Source: Phytophthora colocasiae
Taxonomy: Eukaryota > Oomycota > Peronosporomycetes > Peronosporales > Peronosporaceae
Assembly: GCA_018806915.1 (NCBI GenBank)
Contig: JAGKQI010000047.1
Span: forward strand, 310,001-374,000
Reading direction: 5' to 3'
Length of the DNA stretch: 64,000 nt
Shown: piece by piece, positions 20,894 to 32,556 of the stretch
Layout of the letters: the number at the start of each line of letters is the position of its first letter
Position numbering within the stretch: the first letter of the stretch is position 1
Notes under the pieces: generated by a model
The model's database searches: none
The model's input: the letters and a program-made list of their open reading frames with translations, nothing else
Told to the model about the DNA's origin: nothing
Position numbers and translations under genes: made by a program

Positions 20894-21400
20894 CTGCATC
20901 CCTGCACAAAGAGATTTTGGGCTCATCCCAGTTGCAGTTTTGGAAGACTGGTTGCACTTCTGTCATGCTGCAATGCACCACACTGTCTGTTGAACGCACC
21001 CTTCAAGGTCAAGCTTGAACTCGAAGCAGCGGCGATTGTGGCAGACCTCGTCCGCAGAAACGGAGCGGCAACTTGGCTTGGCACCATCAAATTCTTGTAC
21101 AAATCGAAGTGCTGGCCAAGCATATTGTACTGTACCTGGTAAGCTTACTGTAATCTGGTATGCTGACGCGAATAAGGTTAGACAGATGATTTCAGAATCA
21201 AATATGTATCCACTTATTAAAATAAAAGAGAAATTACTAATTACAAATTGTCCGGAATTTACAGGATAAATGTGGCTTTGTAGCGCTTAGGCGTCCAGAA
21301 AATTCCCAGTAGTGACTTTTCAGTCGTCATACAATCTTCTATATAAACGCGCCTTAGTGACCAACCGAGAGGAATTCTCAGGACGGCGGTCCTACGCAAG
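20894..21400. other. Intergenic region
   Basis: No gene is recognised between the START-like stop and the Crypton-type fragment at 21401. AT-rich near 21180-21250. Confidence 0.5.
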
Positions 21401-21640
21401 ATGTCAGCTGAACTTGACGGTTTGCTGCTATTAGAAGCAGAAGTTACAAACGCGCGCGCTAGCACCATTTCGACAAACTCCCGTGCGTCTTATCTGCGCT
21501 CTACGATTCGGTTCCTACAATGGATGCTTCAACACAAGCGAGCACTAGTGATGGATAGCTTTGCCACTTCTCTACTTTACAATGATCATAGGGTAGCAGA
21601 CAAAAACTCAATTAAGTCTGCATTATCTTCAGCGCCGGCT
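21401..21640 (+). pseudogene. N-terminal fragment of a Crypton-type tyrosine recombinase
   Basis: The 80 or so residues from MSAELDGLLLLEAEVTNARA to KSALSSAPANR, with TSRASYLRSTIRFLQWM-like helix content, resemble the N-terminal (SAM-like) domain of oomycete tyrosine-recombinase elements. It breaks off at a run of G (about 21646). The matching catalytic half begins on the far side of a 3.7-kb insertion at about 25381 in the same orientation. About 150 residues expected in between are missing. Confidence 0.55.
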
Positions 21641-21649
21641 AACCGGGGG

Positions 21650-24600
21650 GGGCTTGACCGGTATTGTCGGGATTCTCCTGGGACCGAAATCCACCAAAAA
21701 CGACCATAAACGACCAAAAACGACCATGTCCTGAAAAATATCCTGTATCCCCTGACAACAAAATCAGCCAATCGCGAGCCATAAAGTCGCTGCTTGCAAA
21801 CTCTTCAGGAGAAGGAGACCGCAGAATGCACCAGATAGCTTCGCCATCACAGGCGCATACCACGCAGTTGAGCATCATCACCTCTCTCAAGTACCCCGTG
21901 TAGTTGCACAGGTATGTGGAGTCACTAGCCGCCAATCCTACGTGTTTATTGGGTGAACTAATGCTTTGCTCGAAACCATATCTTCCAGAGAGACTTGTAA
22001 GCAACGCATGCTGTGCTGCAGCAGTTAGCTGACTGGAATCTGTTCTCTTAGCGTCATCAATGGGTGATGCTGGATATTTTCCTGTAGCAATTGAGACGCT
22101 GGTGATACACGCACGCTCTTCACCACGAATCGTGCGCGCAATCTACTAGGTCCACGGCAAAAATACTAGCTACGAAATCTCGGAGCTATCAGGTATTCAT
22201 CATGTAATTCGATCTCTCGTTTGAATTTTGGGATCATGTTCGACGAGACATGACTCTTATTTGCTAATGCTCGTAGTTCCTTATAGAATCCTAGGAGCAA
22301 AAAACTTGCAAATGGTTTGAGCGTTCCCTTTTCGCTTTTCGCAGTCCGGATTCTTGCTGTTCGGGTTACAAACCGCGCTTTCGCGACCTGCAACTGCTAC
22401 ACGCTGGCCTGTTCTCTTCGTGTCTTTTGTCACCTGGGCTCCGGCGAGTAATTACAATTGAATCTTGAACTTGAGGGTCGTTAGCTTGGACGGCACGTTG
22501 CTCACTTGCACGATCTTCGTGTTCGGGACTGTGTGTTGTATCAGGAGTGATGGCTCGGTCTGTTGTCGCTAGCACTTCAGGTTTTGGACGACGCACTTTA
22601 AGTCGGCAGCACAACGCGTTTTGGCTCAATTTTCCACTTGGGTTCAACTTCCATGTACATTTCGTGAATACGTGCCCATTTTCCGTGAGACCCTTTCGGA
22701 AAAGTGGCAGCATACTCTACAAGACATGTTTTTATTGCATCTGTGAATACTTCACGGGCTGGAAGAACCGCCACGGGCTGACAGACGCTTGGTTCGAGAA
22801 TGGTTTCATTACACGATTCAGCTGAAGGTGCAGTTGTTCGCACGTGCAGATTAGATGGGCCACGCTCTTGGATCAGTTGTGGTGAATCTGTAGCTTTATC
22901 TGCCGGTACTTTTGACTCCTTTTCGGCCTTGCCTTTCTGATGTAACTTTGTGCTCTTCGCATTGAGTCCCATCGACGCTCGAGAAATTCATCACTTTTGC
23001 GGTTTATGCTTGGACACACGCACGCAGCAAAGTCGTAAACCGAGCGATAAACCTGTTTTACATTCTTTACGCCGACAGCCAGTCTGAACAGTCGAAATAG
23101 CTTTTCCTGAAGAGCGTTGTCATCCTCCGAGTTATCCTCATCCTGAATAGTCTTCCGTGTCAATACTATAATGCGTTGAAACCCGAAAGCTAGGTTTTAT
23201 TGCACCGTTGTAGCTGTAGGTCAATGGAGGTCAATCGTCGAGCAATTGCGTGATACGAATGCTTTCGAAGCTCCAAGCTCGGATTATCTAGTTGCCGAAC
23301 GGCGGAATTGTAAAGGATTGTAGTAAATAAAAGGGCAAGATTCCCACTTGGCTTCTCTTGATGCGAGTTGCTCTGAGCGTATTTGCTTCAGCAGGGCAAA
23401 TTCGTGAGATGTAAATTCTGAGGTGCTATTATATTCAGGTTCCAAACCCAAGTTGTCAGTAAAACTTCTGGTTCATCATTTTTCGGTCGTGTTTCAACGC
23501 ACTCAGCAACTTCAGAATATCTGCGTGGGCAGAGTCATTACGAAGCAAATTTGCCTCAGCTCCGTCAACTCGCAGAGGGATCATGTCGTAGATGCTTTCC
23601 CACGCTCGATTAGCTGGCACCTAATTTCCCCAGGGTCTGTATTGTTGCTGGATACTTCCAGAAGGTATATAGCTGGCAAGAATTTGATTGAGAAACTCCA
23701 GTTGAGGTGAATCTGGTATTATTCCACGGCAAAGGACAGCAGCACGGTACAAATAAATAAAATCAAAACCCAGAAACTCAGGATTGCGGCGGAACTTTGC
23801 TCCAACTTGAAGATTGTGCTGTGGTAAACTCAAACAAAGTCAGCTTACTCCCAGATTGCCACCATATTCAGGTACACACTCACCTGCAAAATAAAAATAT
23901 CTAAAATCCGAAGGCCAACTTGAATCGAAACAACTCGATCCAGTAGTTTGCGCAGTTTTGAATGAATTGCTTCAAGCTGGCTGGTGGAAACAACCCGAAC
24001 TATCCCACCGCCTTCGTGATAGTTGCTGTTTTCAACGAAAAGGTCACTCCCTGACGAATTTGCGCAAGGTTGCTTTCCACTTCTTTCCCATTCATCCATC
24101 GCACGAACATCACCAGGACATATCTTACCAACAGCAGAGGTGAAAAGCGCTGCCATTATTTCAGGAGGGCGTAAATTTCTCTCAACATCATATATCGCTT
24201 CAGATAGACTCTTCGCCAACCACTTTCTCTTGTTGTGATCACTAATTTTTTTCAGTCATTCTCTGGATAAAGTGGAAAGGGTATTGTTTTACAAACAACT
24301 CCATCCCCAAAGACGGAATTCACAAGGTTACGCATGCCATTCGCATGGTCACACACGAAAACTCGTTCAGCACCAGGATCTTTCGATAATTTGTTGACGA
24401 TCGGTTGCAAAATTGCTCTGGTTTCTTCATGGTTTTCTGAACAGGTGAGACCGCGGGCCATAACTTGTCCTATTTCATTCTGAACCAGTAGCAGCATACG
24501 TACTTCTGCGTCCTGTTCTTTACTTCCGTCCGCACCAAATACTTTTAGTTTACTGCAAAACTTCTGGGAATGATCAGCTCGAATAACCTTCTCGCAGCGC

Positions 24601-25315
24601 GATGAAGCCATGTGAGCTTCTACAAGTTTGCTGCATATACTCGTCTGTTGAAGCCACACCTTCTGAATTGCTTCGTTATCTAGACAGGCATGTTCCGTCA
24701 TAAACTGATCCACTGACGGAAAGAGAGGAGGGCGATACTGAGGGTCTAGTGCTTGCGCTTTTCAATGAAGTTTGCTGCCCGAGCCAGTAGCGAGTAGTAC
24801 CGCTTTTGACGGCGACGCGTAACATTACTCACAGCTCCAGAAACGCCTTTAGTCGTCAACATACCGTCATATACTAGATCAAACAGCTCCATCGAGATTC
24901 CCGACTTGTATGTTAGTATATAAGGAAAAGCTAAAAGCACTTCTTTTGACGACGCTAAGTATCTATCGTCGACTGTAGTAAAAGATGTTTTAGAAGTACC
25001 CCGACAACTGTACCTTGCGTAGTAAAGTGTAGTCTGGTGATCGATATCGTGAACTTTCCGTTGTATGTACTCCTTTACTTGTGGAGTACAAGAGCACCCC
25101 TCTATTACACAAATGGGTTTCCCAGAGCCTGTTAAAACCTCCGGAGACCACGTAAAGGATGGCACCGTGAACCACTCGGACAAAATAACCCTCCTTGGTT
25201 TTCCGGAAGGATAGCACAGGTGGAAACTTTGCGTAGAGCAATAGCAGATTGAACAGCTCGTGCACACATTTTGTTTGTTTTCTCTTCGAAATCAACTTGA
25301 CACTCTAATTTAAGC
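21650..25315 (-). mobile_element. DUF6729-like DDE transposon interrupting a Crypton-type element
   Basis: Edges are approximate, set by loss of recombinase homology on both sides. Near the left edge three direct copies of AAACGACCA occur (21703-21727). No terminal inverted repeat or target duplication could be assigned. The coding content is minus strand (see next entry). The Crypton-type gene on either side is plus strand. Confidence 0.5.
22166..25267 (-). pseudogene. DUF6729/DDE transposase-like gene, fragmented
   Basis: Collinear pieces on the minus strand. First (25267-24746): a Cys-rich block CTSCSICYCSTQSFHLCYPSG and YYARYSC with SSKEVLLAFPYILTYKSG, like DUF6729. Second (24713-24252): RADHSQKFCSKLKVFGADG, then RVFVCDHANGMRNLV, which look like the first two catalytic Asp. 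Third (24219-23845): STSQLEAIHSKLRKLLDR, likely the Glu segment. Fourth (23833-23621): FLGFDFIYLYRAAVLCRG. The rest (23163-22166) is low-complexity, basic and Cys-rich at the end (PACSSCRSRKRGL). Pieces are in different frames and separated by stops; some breaks could be introns. Superfamily (KDZ-like or other) cannot be fixed from sequence alone. Confidence 0.55.
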
Positions 25316-25330
25316 GGCGGAGCGGAACGG

Positions 25331-25376
25331 CCGCCACCCTGCGGGTGGCGGAGGCACCCGGGCCTAGCGGCCCGGG
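25331..25376. repeat. Two adjacent perfect GC hairpins
   Basis: Stem 1: CCGCCACCC (25331-25339) with GGGTGGCGG (25343-25351), 3-nt loop. Stem 2: CCCGGGCC (25357-25364) with GGCCCGGG (25369-25376), 4-nt loop. They lie exactly at the junction between the DUF6729-like insertion and the catalytic half of the Crypton-type gene. Confidence 0.85.
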
Positions 25377-25380
25377 AATG

Positions 25381-26985
25381 CCGGATAAGCCTGGAGTGGC
25401 GCGATGATGCGTTATGTGTTTATTTCGCCCACATGAAGAATGACCAGCGTGGAACACGGCCACGGGGACCGCGTCACGTGTATGCGAATCCTATTTCCCC
25501 AGAAATTTGTCCTATACTAGCTCTTGGTAAGGTGTTCTCCTTTGTACTATCATCTCGTTTTCTTAGTTGTTGCTAACAGATACCATTTTCAACAGGGATC
25601 TTTTGGGCTACGTATGGATTTGATTCCAGCGATGTACATTTATTCCCGGGAAATGATGAATATGAGCGTTTTAGAAAAGTACTTAGCAGAGTTTTAAAGG
25701 GATCCGAAGTGGCACTAGAGCTTGAGCGACGTGGAATTACTGCTGATGATTTTGGAACCCATTCGATGCGCAAAGGAGCATCAACGTACTGTTCATCTGG
25801 TTCAACGGCGTGTCCTCCATCTGTAGCAGTTCATCTTCTTGCTGGGTGGTCTATGGGAGGCGTTCAAGACCGTTATCTGCGTCACGATGCAGCTGGAGAT
25901 ATGTTCGTTGGGCGTACTGTGAGTGCTCTTCCTATTCTACAACCTGATTTTGCAGCTCTACCTCCTCGGTTTACTACCAGTGATGCCGAAGTCCAAAGAG
26001 CAAAAGATATTTGTTTCCCAGGTTTACCCCAGAGCATTGGATTTGTGGCTGAATTTGCTTTAGCCTCTCTGATTTACCATGTTGATTTTCTCCGTGATAA
26101 CCTACCGGACGCGCATCCTCTGTTTCAATCTCCACTATTTACCGACGCCGAGTTAATATCCTGCCTACGATTACGTGTACAACACGACTCTACCGATGAT
26201 GAAATGCAGCCAACCGGTGTACCACCGCACGTAAAAATATTAAGTGAACTTTAATCTGTCCGCAGTGAACTCAAGGAGGCTATTCAATTTCGGAGCGCTG
26301 ACTTACAAAAAATTACAGAGTCGCAGAATGTGATGTATGATCGGTTGATGTCCGGTGTTACAACTATTCTTGAGGAAAGAGCTATTCAAACTGGCGTTCC
26401 TACTTGTGACACTATGACAGCTTCTATTATGAAGCATCTCGAAGAGGTGGGTGTTTTGCAGCTCCTACGCCCGCATGACGAACACACGAGTGATGGTCAC
26501 AATAGTCCAGACCTTGACGCCAATACACGTGGTAACGAGGAGGTTAAACAAAAAACGGGGCTACATCCTTCCCTATTCATAATTGGGGAGGAGCTATCCA
26601 CCGCTTCCCGGAGGGAGTAAAGCTTCCAACTGGAACTCCTGAACAAGCATGGATCTATTGGTGTTGTGGAGATTCAGCTAAAAATCTACCACCATTCCGT
26701 TTGATGCGCCCTAGTGACTTGGGCAGTGGAAACCTACGCAAAAGGCTCAGCGACCTCAAGTTTCTGATGGGTAAAATTGAACGAGCTGCGAAAGAACTCC
26801 ACCTAACGATTTCAAACGTGTATTCTTCTCAAGCTATGGCTGTCTTCCAACAATGTAAATCCGCAATCGAACTTCCATCTGAGACAGCGAAGAACCGGAA
26901 ACGACGTCGTGAACAACTTGTTTGGACATCAGTAGCAACTATCCTGCGACAAAAAAAACAAAGGCTTAGTAACGAAGACAGGTAG
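25381..26985 (+). pseudogene. Crypton-type tyrosine recombinase, C-terminal part, broken
   Basis: After SLEWRDDALCVYFAHMKNDQ the gene has an intron (25527-25595, GT-AG) and then GIFWATYGFDSSDVHLFPG. The recombinase core shows THSMRKG (His-x-x-Arg type box) and AGWSMGGVQDRYLR with the likely catalytic Tyr. At 26252-26254 an in-frame TAA interrupts the frame (LSEL-stop-SVRSELKEAI). Near 26590 a frameshift follows, after which FRLMRPSDLGSGNLRKRLSDLKFLM and a basic tail NRKRRREQ continue to 26985. The N-terminal partner lies at 21401. The family inserts circular DNA by tyrosine recombination. Non-functional here. Confidence 0.7.
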
Positions 26986-27954
26986 CCATTTTTTGAATGT
27001 CAACAGCACGTACAACATCAGGTAGAACTTCCTCTCAAGCGTGTGCATCCAGATACTCTGAATTGTTATACTATCCTGTGACAATTTATCGTCCTAAAAA
27101 AGACAACACCCGTCCTGAAAATTCCGCCCAGTAGTAAGTATTTTCAGTTTAAATCGTTTCTTCACCTTGAAAACACCGGTATGAATTTAAAACAAGTTTC
27201 AGAGGGTTACGGCTGGTTGAACCACTTCAAGCAATGCTGACCGTAATCCACTTCAAGGCATGATGCTCAAAAATACCTATTCTATTCAATATCCTTCCAT
27301 ATCAGCTTCTAACTAAAATAAAATTCAAGCTAGAATGACCTTCAACATTTCATACCTAGAACCAGCTGGCATTTGATGATGCCACGGACTCTGCTTGGCG
27401 ATGCAGCCGATGGACCTTGTCAATGCGGCCCGAAAGTCGCACAAGTCTCAAAGCGCGGTACCTCGCGTTCTCCTCGTCTTGGCTCGACTTTTCAAATTGC
27501 CTGGCAACGAACAGATCCCTTCAACCTCATGGACACGCAGCATCGTCGTTCCAAGTCTCCTCTGCCGTCCGCTCGTTCGCTCTTCCAACAGTCTCCGGAC
27601 GTGGGTGCGGACTAATCCCGAGTACTTGAAGCCGGAAATCGAGTACACATACCGGTTACCGACAATACCGCCAGCGCCGGCCGAAACCCGAGTTCACATC
27701 GGTAGAATTCCAAGTACAATGGCAGAATACCGAGTACAAAAAATTGGCGGGAAAAAAGTACAAGGGAAACCTGGCAGAATGGCGAGTACATGTTGCACTA
27801 AGCACGGCAGTGCGGGTTTGCCACTGCCTTTTCTCACTACCAGAGCGCGCCACCGCTACCCGCGCACCCGTAGGTTATCATCTACGCGTTCACTTCTGCT
27901 AAGGTACGCTACTTCTCCTCTGAATCGTCTTCTTACTTACTCGTTCTACGTGTT
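26986..27954. other. Region without recognised gene
   Basis: No gene with convincing homology is seen. The second half is GC-richer and holds overlapping open frames in all three plus frames, none with motifs. The 3' end of the broken Crypton-type element may extend into it. Confidence 0.5.
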
Positions 27955-28239
27955 ATGCTGCAGATGCAGCGCGACTTACCTCTCCAGCGCCGCGAAGCGT
28001 ACATGCTCGTGTCTAACTACGAAACGAAGGAAAACGCATTGATCGCGATGCAACTGTACGATGCATATAGCTACCGACACAACTACAACAATGGCGCTCG
28101 AGGACGCGCGGACACCCACAGCTGCGTCGAGCATGAAGAATGCGGGCGTCAATTTCGCATCCGCCTTGTGACGACTGAAGAGAGTGGTTTAACGTCATAT
28201 GTGCTCGAGGTGAGAGGTGCGCATAAACCGCCAGCTTAA
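27955..28239 (+). pseudogene. MULE N-terminal zinc-finger remnant
   Basis: About 90 residues: YMLVSNYETKENALIAMQLY, HSCVEHEECGRQFRIRLVTT and YVLEVRGAH. The pattern Cys-x5-Cys...His matches the FLYWCH/WRKY-like finger at the N-terminus of the intact MULE at 46524-49191 (RIYRCVSHTDCPKRLRLTKF ... LEVAEMH). The catalytic domain is absent, so this is a truncated or rearranged MULE relic. Confidence 0.55.
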
Positions 28240-28499
28240 ACCCGCTCCGGCTTCGCCTTCGCTTGATCATCGGCAGCGCTGGGGTTTAAGCCCGCGTGCT
28301 ACGCACACGGAGCATTAAACCGCCAGCCAGCGTTCTCCACCGCGCTTGTCCTCTTTCGCTGCCCTTTACAACCCAGCTACGCGCTCCGCGCGATCCCAGC
28401 CACCCCTAGCTGCTCGCTGCGCTCGCGAGTGCAGACCCTAAGCCCGCTCCGGCTTCGCCTTCGCTTGATCCATCGGCAGCGTTGCTAAGCCCGCGTGCT
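28237..28499. repeat. Pair of 61-64 bp direct repeats
   Basis: 28237-28300 and 28439-28499 share the unit starting AAGCCCGCTCCGGCTTCGCC and ending in TAAGCCCGCGTGCT, with few differences. Between them, short CGC-rich palindromes (GCTCCGCGCG, CTCGCTGCGCTCGCGAG) recur. The look is of a small GC-rich repetitive element fused to the MULE finger remnant. Confidence 0.7.
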
Positions 28500-28958
28500 C
28501 TTTGTTTCTCGAGTCGTTGTGCGCAAGTAAAACCGCATAAGTACCGGTACGAACTGACCTCAATTCGTTTTGCAAAACCTCTCAAAGTCGGTTGGTGTAC
28601 TCGGGACCCAGCCACTGGTACTCGGAATTAATCCCCTTCCCTCCGGACGTCTCGGCCGACTGTCGACGTCCCCTGCCTCGATTGAATCCGCTGCCACCTC
28701 GGTCGCCTACACTTGGAGATGGAGATAATACGCTACTGGTCTTCGTTCGCACGGATGGAGCTACCACCGCAAATCTTCAACCGATTCGAGCGATTTCGCC
28801 CCGTTCCGTCCAGGGTTCGCGGGGGTCTGGGACGGAATAATCGGGATATGGAATATACCACGTCCCACCCACAAGCCCCTGGAATAAGGAATAAACCACA
28901 AGAAATTTCGCCGAACTTTATTCATTACCACCATGAAAAGTCGATCAAGAGCGCATTC

Positions 28959-30833
28959 CTACACACAAGTCAGACGACTAGTAGTAGATAAAGTCCTCGT
29001 TCTGGGTCCCAGCATCTTCGCCATCCTCCTCCTCCAACGGCACAAACTGGTCGAGAAACTCCAGCTCGTCAGTGGAGCAATTTTTTGAGTTGAAGTAGAT
29101 ATGCACAAGCTTTTCGACGCGTTCAGGAGCCAGCCTATTGCGCAGAGTCGAATGTACGAACTTGTGCGTTGAAAAGTTTCGTTCAGCCGCTGCACTGGAG
29201 CAGACAACGTTGAAAACGATTTTGGCAATAGCTTGTAAGAGCGGAAATGAGCTTAAACCGCTCCAAAAGTCAGCCACCGAGATCTTCTTCTTCTTGATCA
29301 GCTGCATTTTGTGCGATCCCTTCGTTGCAGTCAGAAACCCGTGATACTTGCTCCAACTCGATTGCTGGCAGCATCAGCATTATCATCACCATGCCATGTA
29401 GCGACGAACAGCTCAACCTTTGCTCTCGTAGTTAAATCCATCCCCTTGCCTGCAAAACGCGGATCAAGTAGGTAGCCCACACCATGTGCATCACCATATA
29501 CAAAATTGAAACGGGCTGTTATCTTGGACTTCACCGCGTCTTGCTCATTCGTTGTCAACGGAGGTACAGCAATTTCGCCAGGCAACGATAAAAACATGTC
29601 GAACACCTCGGACGCCGTAGTGCTGTTTTTTTCAAAACGGCGCTGGTATTTGACAAGCGGCTCCAAAATCCTGACCGCTTTCTGCAATTGTATTGCAATA
29701 CTAGCGCCTTGCTCGTGACAAAGTCAAATACAGCGCGTCTTGTAGCCTTCTTTGCCTTCGTTAGCGCTCAGAAATCCGCGTTCCTGACACCATTTGCAGA
29801 AGAATCTTTTCCGATGCCAGCACACTCTGCAGGCAAGCTAAAATCGAGCCCCACCGTGTATCACAGGGAAGCGCGCGAGCCGGAGGCCTTCTCCATCCGG
29901 AGAAGAAGCATCGCTGTAGAGTAGTTAGGTGTACCACAATTTGTGACTTTTCTTGAAGAAAACGACGACGTCCTTACATCCTTCCACCAGTTTGTCCAGC
30001 CACGAGGGAAGACACCACGTCATTCACCAACAAATTGATAGCGTGAGCTGCACAGCCGTGGAAAACATTTTCAGGTTCGCCTCTTGAAGAATAAGCCCAC
30101 GCGTTTTGATTGGCTGAAGTGTTGTCGGTCACGACAGCCACAAAATCGATGAAGTCGTACTTTCTAACGACACGTTCGATATCTCCTGCTAAAAACGTGG
30201 CATCGTGACTGTCGCTTCCTGTGTACGCAGACTCAAGGAAAAACGTATCAGAGCCGCAAATTGCGAGGTAATTGATTACCGCGAATCCGTTGATGTCGGT
30301 CCATCCGTCTGTGACGAGTGAGCAGAAGCGTCTCGCCAGTGCCCCCCGCATGCGACATATTGAGTCTTCGTAGCACTCATCGAGCAGGCGGCCACGGATG
30401 AGATGCTGGCTCGGTATAGCTACAGTCGGATTTAGCAGTTGGAAGACCGCAGCACACGTTTTGTGCTGCGCTTTGTAGAATGCCATACCGGTAGAGAAAA
30501 GCCATAACGCAAAGTTTGTTGAACTGGTCTTGGGTTGCTGTGTCAATCTGCGACGGAAAATATGACGTGACGACCTCTTGACGGGGACGCTTCGCGCAAG
30601 TTTCACGGAGATGACGCTTGACGGCGATCAACATGCGTGTAGCCAACATGGATTATGCCTTCACACCGAAGGCAGTAGACGTATCCCTCTTCATCGACGT
30701 CCACCTCGTTCCAGGCTTCGTCTCGCTTCCCTGCCCGCTGCGCTTGTGGTCTCCATGGTGGTAAAAATGGAAATGAGAATCTTGCTAGTCTTGTCGGTTT
30801 ATACGCCCTAATATAGAACAACACAGCAGCCAA
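28959..30833 (-). pseudogene. hAT transposase, frameshifted relic
   Basis: Minus-strand order: a BED-finger remnant (YVYCLRCEGIIHVGYTHV, about 30690-30620), then LVTDGWTDINGFAVINYL (first catalytic Asp region), VAVVTDNTSANQNAW (second Asp) and FHGCAAHAINLLVNDV, the linker GYLLDPRFAGKGMDL, and the C-terminal hAT dimerisation block SSAAAERNFSTHKFVHSTLR...VEKLVHIYFNSK. The pieces occupy different frames (30833-30603, 30649-30377, 30606-29974, 29687-29331 and 29307-28978), so several indels are needed. The ends of the element and its 8-bp duplication were not found. Confidence 0.8.
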
Positions 30834-32556
30834 TCATTTTCATAACACTTGCATATACTATAAGCATAGAGAAACCAAATAGCTAACCCCTTATGTAAAC
30901 CTGATTACGTCGTCAATATCAGTTTGTAAGTGGTCCGATGAAAATGATATGTAGTTATAGCTTTATTTTGTGAAAATACAGCCTACTTGTACAAAACCTA
31001 CGCTCTTGAGGTCCGAACCCGCTCATCCTTGGACCTCATGGCACTGGTGAAGGAGTACACCTTTTCGAGCTCTAGTCCGTCAACAACAAATGAAGAACGG
31101 CAGAACAAATCCGTATACGGCAAGAACATATCCCTATACGGCAAGAAGAAATGAAATTCGGCAATGCCTCCACAAATTAGTACTGTCAGAAATTGTGGAC
31201 GTAGAAAGTTGATATATGCAACTGACAGCGTGAGGGGAGCACATCTTATTTCCCGACAGGCATACGGCTTTGAGGTGACTTGACGGTGGAAGATCGCTAC
31301 GGAGATGACACGGCATGGCTACGACAGGGACAAGTATACGATCAAGGCGAAAGGCAGTGGACTCGCAGCGAATCGGCTCCGTTTGTTGTATACCTGGTTT
31401 AGGGTCGAGTAGTTGCGGACTGTTATCGAGTAGGTCTGGGCGGGGAGCTTAAGGACTACGTAAAATGCAAACTTTTCTTCTTGTTTTTGGTTGTTCTTAA
31501 CTTGGTAGATACACGACTGACTAGATTTCAGGAAGGTCTTGACCAGTACTTGTAGGGATGACACACCTCCGAAGTAGAAGGGCACTGAGACTAGGCCTGA
31601 CATCCGTCCTCTCGCGATGGTATGATAGTAGACGGGGCAGGGAGTAGATGAGAGGTACCTCCAAACTGGACCTCAGACACAGTACTAGGCCATCTGACCA
31701 TGGACAGTGGACGACATTGGGCGAGGCCCCGGGACATAGTGCGCGCCCGACACTCTGGTTCACACACTATATTCCCGGGTACGGGACACGTTGAGATGTG
31801 TTCAGCAGCTAAAACGACGTGACTTAGGAATTAGATGAGGGCTGCACTTGCTCACCACACCTTCCGCACTCACCGAGCATCCACAGCATGCCATCCGTCC
31901 TGCAGTTCCCGTCCCACCAGGGACTCAGCCTCATTTATCTTCTGCTACCACTCACCTTGATCTCCACGTCACCGACTCATCGCAGGAAGGTACCTTCCTA
32001 ATGATACTGCACCGCTGGAACGGTACCCCGACCTTGAGCCACCCAGATGCCGAGGCCGCTTGAGTCCTTTCGGCACGGTCCAACACTGCTGGAATAACCC
32101 GCTCGATCCCGGATACGGGACAAAAGGCGTTCTAGGTTAATGATGGCGACCCTAGTCGAGTCTCATGGAATGTGTCGAATAGGAGCTGGAACTTAGGGGG
32201 CGGGTATGGTGGATTTTAAAGAGTCAAAGAATTCGTATCATGTATCATACGCTTATCCTGCGCATTCACTGAAGTGAATAGAACTTGTTACCTGTGTGTT
32301 TGGTGGGTTGACAATGATTCTCTTTGTGGTCTCCAGCAGTCTGACCGTCGCGTTTCATAACTCTCATGTGTCACACCTCTCAAAGGCAAACACACATTCT
32401 TTCCATGAAACTGCGAACGCCTCCAGCGTGTTTCAACGCTTAATGGAAATATGTGCTGTTTGAAGAGAAAAATACCAAAAATTCCATCATTTATACCAAA
32501 AATTCCATTATACCTCCCGCTGATGCTCCCATCCCTCCCAAAGTGGTCTCTGAAAC
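30834..32556. other. Region without recognised gene
   Basis: Nothing with convincing homology. A direct duplication of TACCAAAAATTCCAT occurs at about 32468-32483 and 32491-32506 just upstream of the START-like gene at 32557. The interval 31040-32100 has transposon-like patchiness but no motif. Confidence 0.5.

Noticed and set aside
28237..28499. CRISPR-like array
   Set aside because: Only two unequal units with no regular spacers, in a eukaryotic genome.
30834..32556. LTR or retroelement remains
   Set aside because: Patchy impression only; no reverse transcriptase, integrase or terminal repeat could be identified.
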